A DNA stretch of 9,906 nt, from positions 1 through 9,906 of the forward strand of contig JAIFMH010000252.1 of assembly GCA_020048595.1 (NCBI GenBank), written 5' to 3'. The notes beneath the pieces were generated by a model. That model ran no database searches, was not told the origin of the DNA, and saw nothing but the letters and a program-made list of their open reading frames with translations. A program made the position numbers and the translations under genes. Below, piece after piece: positions 5,894-9,906 of this stretch. The number at the start of each line of letters is the position of its first letter. The stretch's first letter is position 1. Source of the DNA: Bacteroidota bacterium. Lineage in GTDB: Bacteria; Bacteroidota; Bacteroidia; Bacteroidales; UBA4417.

Positions 5894-6118
5894 ACAGGAA
5901 AGTATGTTGAACATATAAATCGTAATAGCAGGAGGGAAAAAATAGATTGTGAACGTCTTTTGACATGAAGATTAATGATGATACCATAGCTTACACATGC
6001 TTGTTATGGTAAGATCAAATCACTTTATATTTCTTTTCTCCGGCTTTTTCGGTTCTCCTTTGTTAAAAAGAAAATGAATTTGAATAGACTGTTTTCCCAG
6101 ATAATTTAACAATAAAGA
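5894..6118 (+). other. Intergenic region between porX and tsaE
   Basis: I see no gene in these 225 bp. The short ATG-initiated frame at 6074 stops before tsaE. The region holds an odd 13-bp palindrome TATGTTGAACATA at 5903-5915 and a 7-bp inverted repeat at 5982-6011. There is no good intrinsic terminator after porX and no exact TAnnTTTG, so whether tsaE has its own promoter is undecided. Confidence 0.5.
5982..6011. repeat. 7-bp inverted repeat, possible regulatory site or hairpin
   Basis: TACCATA (5982-5988) and TATGGTA (6005-6011) are exact reverse complements separated by 16 bp. It lies about 110 bp upstream of tsaE. The spacing would suit a dimeric regulator binding about two helical turns apart. 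It may also be chance in AT-rich DNA. Confidence 0.3.
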
Positions 6119-6538
6119 ATGGCTGAAATCTACACCTGTCAAAATCCGGATGAACTTCACACCATAGCATCCGCCCTGATTAAATACCATGAGGATAAAA
6201 GGATTTTTGCGTTTCATGGCGAAATGGGTGCCGGCAAAACAACTTTTATAAAAACAATCTGTGAATATCTGGAAGTTACTGACACCGTCAGCAGTCCTAC
6301 CTTTGCTATTGTAAATGAATATCTTACAAAGGATTCCGGAAGTGTTTATCATTTTGACCTTTACAGGATCAAAGCATGGACCGAAATGCTCGAAATTGGT
6401 TATGAGGACTACTTCTACAGCGGGAATTACTGCCTGCTGGAATGGCCCGAAAAAATCGTAAATTTGTTACCTGAAGAAACGGTTCATGTTGATATAGTGG
6501 TTTCGCCGGATGGCAATTTACGCACTATCACATTCTGA
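6119..6538 (+). CDS. tsaE: TsaE, ATPase of the tRNA threonylcarbamoyladenosine (t6A37) synthesis complex
   Basis: This 139-residue protein, near the family's usual length of about 150, is a small P-loop ATPase. It works with TsaB and TsaD to install threonylcarbamoyl on A37 of ANN-decoding tRNAs. The Walker A motif is GEMGAGKTT at 34-42. The family signature SSPTFAIVNEY follows at 58-68, then YHFDLYRI (77-84) and LLEWPE (106-111), which supply the catalytic and Walker B-like acidic residues. The ATG at 6119 is forced by an in-frame TAA two codons upstream. It ends 19 bp before ald, so the two are probably co-transcribed. The other t6A genes are not in the window. Confidence 0.95.
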   Translation: MAEIYTCQNPDELHTIASALIKYHEDKRIFAFHGEMGAGKTTFIKTICEYLEVTDTVSSPTFAIVNEYLTKDSGSVYHFDLYRIKAWTEMLEIGYEDYFYSGNYCLLEWPEKIVNLLPEETVHVDIVVSPDGNLRTITF

Positions 6539-6557
6539 TTCTTGAAATAAAAAAGGT

Positions 6558-7775
6558 ATGATACAAAATAACTACTCAGGAATATTTCATTCAGGCCAGC
6601 TGATTCCTCAGGAAGAGCGGCTTGAAGTCCAACGTGGTCAGAAAAATCTGGTTATCGGCGTTCCTAAGGAATGTGCATTTTCAGAAAACCGCATACCCCT
6701 TGATCCGGATGCAGTAGGATTACTTGTTCATCACGGGCACCAGGTTCTCATTGAGTCTGATGCCGGTAAAGCAGCCCATTTCCCTGATGCAGAGTATGCC
6801 GAAATGGGTGGTGAGATTGTGCACGATACGCGAAAAATATTCAATGCCGATATTTTACTTAAAATTGCTCCGCCTACCCTTGAAGAAATTGAAATGATGG
6901 GGCATAAGCAAACTGTGATTTCTTCCATTCATACTTCGGCAATAAACGAGGAGTATTTCAGGCGTTTACTGGTAAAACGAATTACAGCTCTGGCTTTTGA
7001 ATATGTACAGGACAAAGCCGGGACATTTCCCGTAATACGCGCAATGAGCGAAATTGCAGGCAATACTTCCATGCTTGTTGCTGCTGAATATATGAGTAAT
7101 CCTGAATATGGACGTGGTAAAATGCTGGGAGGATTTTCGGGGATTTCACCAACTGAAGTAGTTATCCTTGGTGCCGGAACAGTAGGCGAATACGCCACCC
7201 GCGCTGCCTTAGGTATGGGTGCTTTTGTGAAAATTTTTGATAATTCAGTGTATAAACTGCGCCGTTTACAAAATAACCTGAACACCAGGGTTTATACATC
7301 TATGATTCAGCCACGTGTGCTAATGAATGCTCTTCGTTCGGCTGATGTGGTTATCGGCGCCATTCACACTGCCTATGGCCGGACGCCTATAGTTGTAACC
7401 GAGGACATGGTTCAGCAAATGAAATCGGGAGCAGTAATAATTGATGTAAGTATTGACCAGGGAGGTTGTTTCGAAACATCACAGGTAACCGACCACCGGA
7501 ATCCTGTTTTTAAGAAATACGATGTTACTCATTATTGTGTGCCTAACATCGCATCCAAAGTGCCTCATACAGCCTCCTATGCCTTGAGTAATTTCCTTTC
7601 GCCAATACTTTTGCGTTTTGGAGAAGAAGGCGGTGTTGAAAAGGTTTTGCATTCCGATTACGGAGTCCGGCAGGGAGCATACCTCTATAACGGTATTTCT
7701 ACTAATAAATTCCTCAGCGAATCATTTCATCTCCCTTTCCAGGATATAAATCTTTTAATGGCTGCTTTCCGATAA
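6558..7775 (+). CDS. ald: Alanine dehydrogenase (NAD-dependent), AlaDH/PntA-N family
   Basis: Alanine dehydrogenase interconverts L-alanine with pyruvate plus ammonia using NAD in the cytoplasm. The 405-residue protein has the family's catalytic set at offsets of 27-30 from the Bacillus and Mycobacterium enzymes: R45 (ENRIPL), K102 (LLKIAPP), H125 (SSIHTSA) and D300 (VSIDQGGCFETS). The Rossmann motif GAGTVG is at 205-210, followed by D228 (KIFDNS), which favours NAD over NADP. The known enzymes are about 370 residues; this one carries some 30 extra at the N-terminus (to about LVIGVPKE at 31), a form I associate with Bacteroidota. The absence of a membrane domain argues against transhydrogenase PntA. 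It follows tsaE by 19 bp. Distinguishing a strict AlaDH from a related N5-glutamate or saccharopine-type dehydrogenase is not fully possible by eye, but VSIDQGGC strongly favours AlaDH. Confidence 0.88.
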   Translation: MIQNNYSGIFHSGQLIPQEERLEVQRGQKNLVIGVPKECAFSENRIPLDPDAVGLLVHHGHQVLIESDAGKAAHFPDAEYAEMGGEIVHDTRKIFNADILLKIAPPTLEEIEMMGHKQTVISSIHTSAINEEYFRRLLVKRITALAFEYVQDKAGTFPVIRAMSEIAGNTSMLVAAEYMSNPEYGRGKMLGGFSGISPTEVVILGAGTVGEYATRAALGMGAFVKIFDNSVYKLRRLQNNLNTRVYTSMIQPRVLMNALRSADVVIGAIHTAYGRTPIVVTEDMVQQMKSGAVIIDVSIDQGGCFETSQVTDHRNPVFKKYDVTHYCVPNIASKVPHTASYALSNFLSPILLRFGEEGGVEKVLHSDYGVRQGAYLYNGISTNKFLSESFHLPFQDINLLMAAFR

Positions 7776-7844
7776 AAATGCCGGTGAACATTGTGAACAG
7801 CAATTTTGTTTTACCGCTCCGTTAGCGGGTATTGATCTTATTAC
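7776..7844 (+). other. Short gap between ald and the TonB-dependent receptor gene
   Basis: These 69 bp contain a small hairpin, CCGCT (7814-7818) with AGCGG (7824-7828) around a 5-nt loop. It has no following U-tract and is too weak to call a terminator. No exact TAnnTTTG promoter is visible, so co-transcription with ald is possible. Confidence 0.35.
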
Positions 7845-9906
7845 ATGCAAAAACTCCTCTTTTTTTTATTCATCATCTCATTTCTGTTTGGCCCCTTAAT
7901 CAGCAAAGCCGATTCAAACGAAAATGACAAGGCAAAAGTTACGTTGAGTGGTTATGTTCACGATATATCAAATGGTGAATTGCTGATTGGTGTTACCGTT
8001 TACTGCACCGAACTTAAAACCGGAGCCGTTACAAATATATATGGATTCTATTCGCTGAGCCTCATTCCCGGAAAGTATACCATCCGGTATTCGTATGTTG
8101 GATATAATACCGAAGAAAAGGAAATCCGGATCGATAAAAACCTGACAATGGATATAAATCTTTCGCAGGTAGAGTCGGTATTGGGCGAAGTTGTGATAAC
8201 CGGAAAGCGAACCGACGAAAATGTGCGTGCCCCTGAAATGAGCATGGTTAAAATGGATATTAAAACCATACGGAAAGTGCCAGCTCTGTTAGGTGAAATT
8301 GATATAGTAAAGGTTTTGCAGCTTATGCCTGGAGTGCAATCAACCAGTGAAGGATCAACCGGGTTTAGTGTTCGTGGTGGTAATTCCGATCAGAATCTGA
8401 TTCTACTTGATGAAGCTACCATTCATAACGCATCGCATCTGCTGGGCTTCTTTTCGGTATTTAACAATGATGCTGTTAAAGATGTAACTCTTTACAAAGG
8501 TGATATTCCGGCAGCATATGGTGGAAGGTTATCATCGCTTCTCGATGTAAGGATGAAAGATGGAAACACTAAAAAATTTGGTGGCACGGGCAGCATCGGA
8601 ACTGTATCCAGCAAACTTACCCTCGAAGGACCTGTTATTAAGGATCGGACAACTTTTCTGGTTTCGGCACGCCGTACCTACGCTGATTTATTTCTGCCTT
8701 TTGCAAAGGACGAAGATGTTAGGAATAACAAGCTCTATTTCTACGATTTTAACCTGAAAATGATGCATGTAATTGACGAGAATAACAGGCTTTATCTTTC
8801 AGGATATGCAGGGAATGATACATTCAAAAATCAGTTTGCCGCTATGGGATTTGGTAACCAAACCGGCTCATTACGCTGGAATCATCTTTTCTCAAAGAAA
8901 CTGTTTTTCAACCTTAGCCTCATTTATTCTAATTATAATTACGAACTCGGAACACCCGAAGGCGATGCGACATCGTTTAAATGGACCTCAAAAATGCGCG
9001 ATTATTCAGCGCGTTTTGATTTTACGCATTATATTTCGGATAAGCATACGCTCAGATACGGTGGAACAACGATGTATCATGAATTTTACCCGGGAACAGC
9101 CAATGGTTTAGGAAGTGAGAGTGCAATTACTGAGTTCAAATTGCCATCAGAATATGCTCTTGAACACAGCCTTTATGTTTCTGATGAATACAAAGTTGCG
9201 CAAAAACTTACTCTCAAATATGGTTTGCGTTATGCATTATTCCAGAATATAGGACCTGGAACCTATTACAACTATGATTCCGACTACAATCCAATAGACA
9301 GTGCAGTTTATTCCAAAGGCGATTTGTTCAACTCGTATTCCAGTTTTGAACCCAGGCTGGCATTTACTTATCTTGTAAATAATGTTTCCTCAATAAAAGG
9401 CAGTTATTCCCATGCAGCTCAGTTTCTGGCGCTTGCTCAAAATTCAACTGCCGGAACTCCCCTTGATATCTGGTTTCCGGCAACACCTAACGTAGAGCCC
9501 CAGTTATGCGACCAGGTTGCTATCGGATATTTCCGAAATTTTGAAAAGAATATGTATGAAGCATCAGTGGAAGTGTATTATAAAGATTACAGAAATGTAA
9601 TTGACTTCCGCGATCATGCTGTCCTTTTGTTAAATCCATATCTCGAAGGGGAGTTGCGGATTGGTAAAGGATATTCATATGGTATCGAAACGATGCTGCG
9701 TAAAAATGAAGGATTGCTGACAGGATGGATTAGTTATACTTATTCCAGATCGTTCAGGATAATTCCAGAAATTAACTACGGAAACCGGTATAATGCACCT
9801 TATGACAAGCCTCATTCTTTAAATCTGGTTTTTAATTACGATTTTACCAAACGAATATCGGCCTCTGCAACCTGGGTTTATGCAACCGGACTTCCTGTAA
9901 CTTTCC
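7845..9906 (+). CDS. TonB-dependent outer-membrane receptor with carboxypeptidase-regulatory-like domain (5' part, truncated by window edge)
   Basis: The frame is open from ATG 7845 to the window end (687 codons) without a stop. Residues 1-22 are a signal peptide (MQKLLFFLFIISFLFG..., likely cut after SKA). About 32-108 is a carboxypeptidase-regulatory-like beta-sandwich (VTLSGYVHD...NIYGFYSLSLIPGKYTIRYSYVGY). About 115-240 is the TonB plug, including VVITGKR, LQLMPGVQS, FSVRGGNSDQNLILLDEA and YKGDIPAAYGGRLSSLLDV. The rest is barrel strands rich in alternating aromatics. Such receptors import a bound ligand across the outer membrane using TonB energy. It lacks the SusC/RagA hallmarks I would look for, and no SusD partner is visible before the edge, so glycan import is not indicated. 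The ligand is unknown. Confidence 0.92.
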   Translation, partial: MQKLLFFLFIISFLFGPLISKADSNENDKAKVTLSGYVHDISNGELLIGVTVYCTELKTGAVTNIYGFYSLSLIPGKYTIRYSYVGYNTEEKEIRIDKNLTMDINLSQVESVLGEVVITGKRTDENVRAPEMSMVKMDIKTIRKVPALLGEIDIVKVLQLMPGVQSTSEGSTGFSVRGGNSDQNLILLDEATIHNASHLLGFFSVFNNDAVKDVTLYKGDIPAAYGGRLSSLLDVRMKDGNTKKFGGTGSIGTVSSKLTLEGPVIKDRTTFLVSARRTYADLFLPFAKDEDVRNNKLYFYDFNLKMMHVIDENNRLYLSGYAGNDTFKNQFAAMGFGNQTGSLRWNHLFSKKLFFNLSLIYSNYNYELGTPEGDATSFKWTSKMRDYSARFDFTHYISDKHTLRYGGTTMYHEFYPGTANGLGSESAITEFKLPSEYALEHSLYVSDEYKVAQKLTLKYGLRYALFQNIGPGTYYNYDSDYNPIDSAVYSKGDLFNSYSSFEPRLAFTYLVNNVSSIKGSYSHAAQFLALAQNSTAGTPLDIWFPATPNVEPQLCDQVAIGYFRNFEKNMYEASVEVYYKDYRNVIDFRDHAVLLLNPYLEGELRIGKGYSYGIETMLRKNEGLLTGWISYTYSRSFRIIPEINYGNRYNAPYDKPHSLNLVFNYDFTKRISASATWVYATGLPVTF

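Noticed and set aside
5903..5915. Odd palindrome TATGTTGAACATA just after porX
   Set aside because: It is short and AT-rich with no promoter or T-run beside it; chance is a sufficient explanation.
6020..6352. Minus-strand open frame of 110 codons over the tsaE start
   Set aside because: It overlaps the Walker A coding region of tsaE in antisense and its translation has no family features.
7814..7828. CCGCT/AGCGG hairpin as an intrinsic terminator of ald
   Set aside because: The stem is only 5 bp and no U-tract follows on the plus strand.

Overview
The window reads as chromosomal DNA of a member of the Bacteroidota, probably Bacteroidales-like. The evidence is a fused lpxC-fabZ gene, a PorX-type response regulator carrying a PglZ phosphatase domain, a TonB-dependent receptor with an N-terminal carboxypeptidase-regulatory-like domain, -7 promoter elements of the TAnnTTTG type, and the near absence of Shine-Dalgarno sequences. 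No RNA genes, insertion sequences, CRISPR arrays or phage genes are visible. The window is dense core genome, and its gaps are all 225 bases or shorter.

Left half (about 1-4150, all minus strand): a lipid A operon read right to left. It runs from a SAMHD1-like HD-domain phosphohydrolase (GTG start) to lpxD, then the bifunctional lpxC-fabZ, then lpxA, which leaves the window at its left edge. LpxA, LpxC and LpxD catalyse the first three committed acyl-transfer and deacetylation steps of lipid A synthesis. The FabZ half dehydrates hydroxyacyl-ACP, the same donor pool the acyltransferases draw on. lpxD appears to have its own promoter, preceded by four ACATGY boxes spaced exactly 11 bp apart. 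A stem-loop lies between lpxC-fabZ and lpxA.

Centre (4151-4339): a divergent control region. Two TAnnTTTG-type -7 elements face opposite ways and abut. A perfect 15-bp odd palindrome overlaps the rightward one. This could coordinate the lipid A operon with the rightward operon.

Right half (4340-7775, plus strand): porX, tsaE and an alanine dehydrogenase gene. PorX is the response regulator of type IX secretion (T9SS), tsaE encodes the ATPase for the tRNA t6A37 modification, and Ald interconverts alanine and pyruvate. tsaE and ald are only 19 bp apart. From 7845 to the right edge runs the first 687 codons of an outer-membrane TonB-dependent receptor of unknown ligand.

I found no wholly new multi-gene system. 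The most notable points are regulatory: the symmetric divergent promoter with its operator-like palindrome, the helically phased boxes before lpxD, and the physical coupling of a T9SS regulator to lipid A synthesis. T9SS cargo is anchored on LPS in studied species, so that coupling could have a function.
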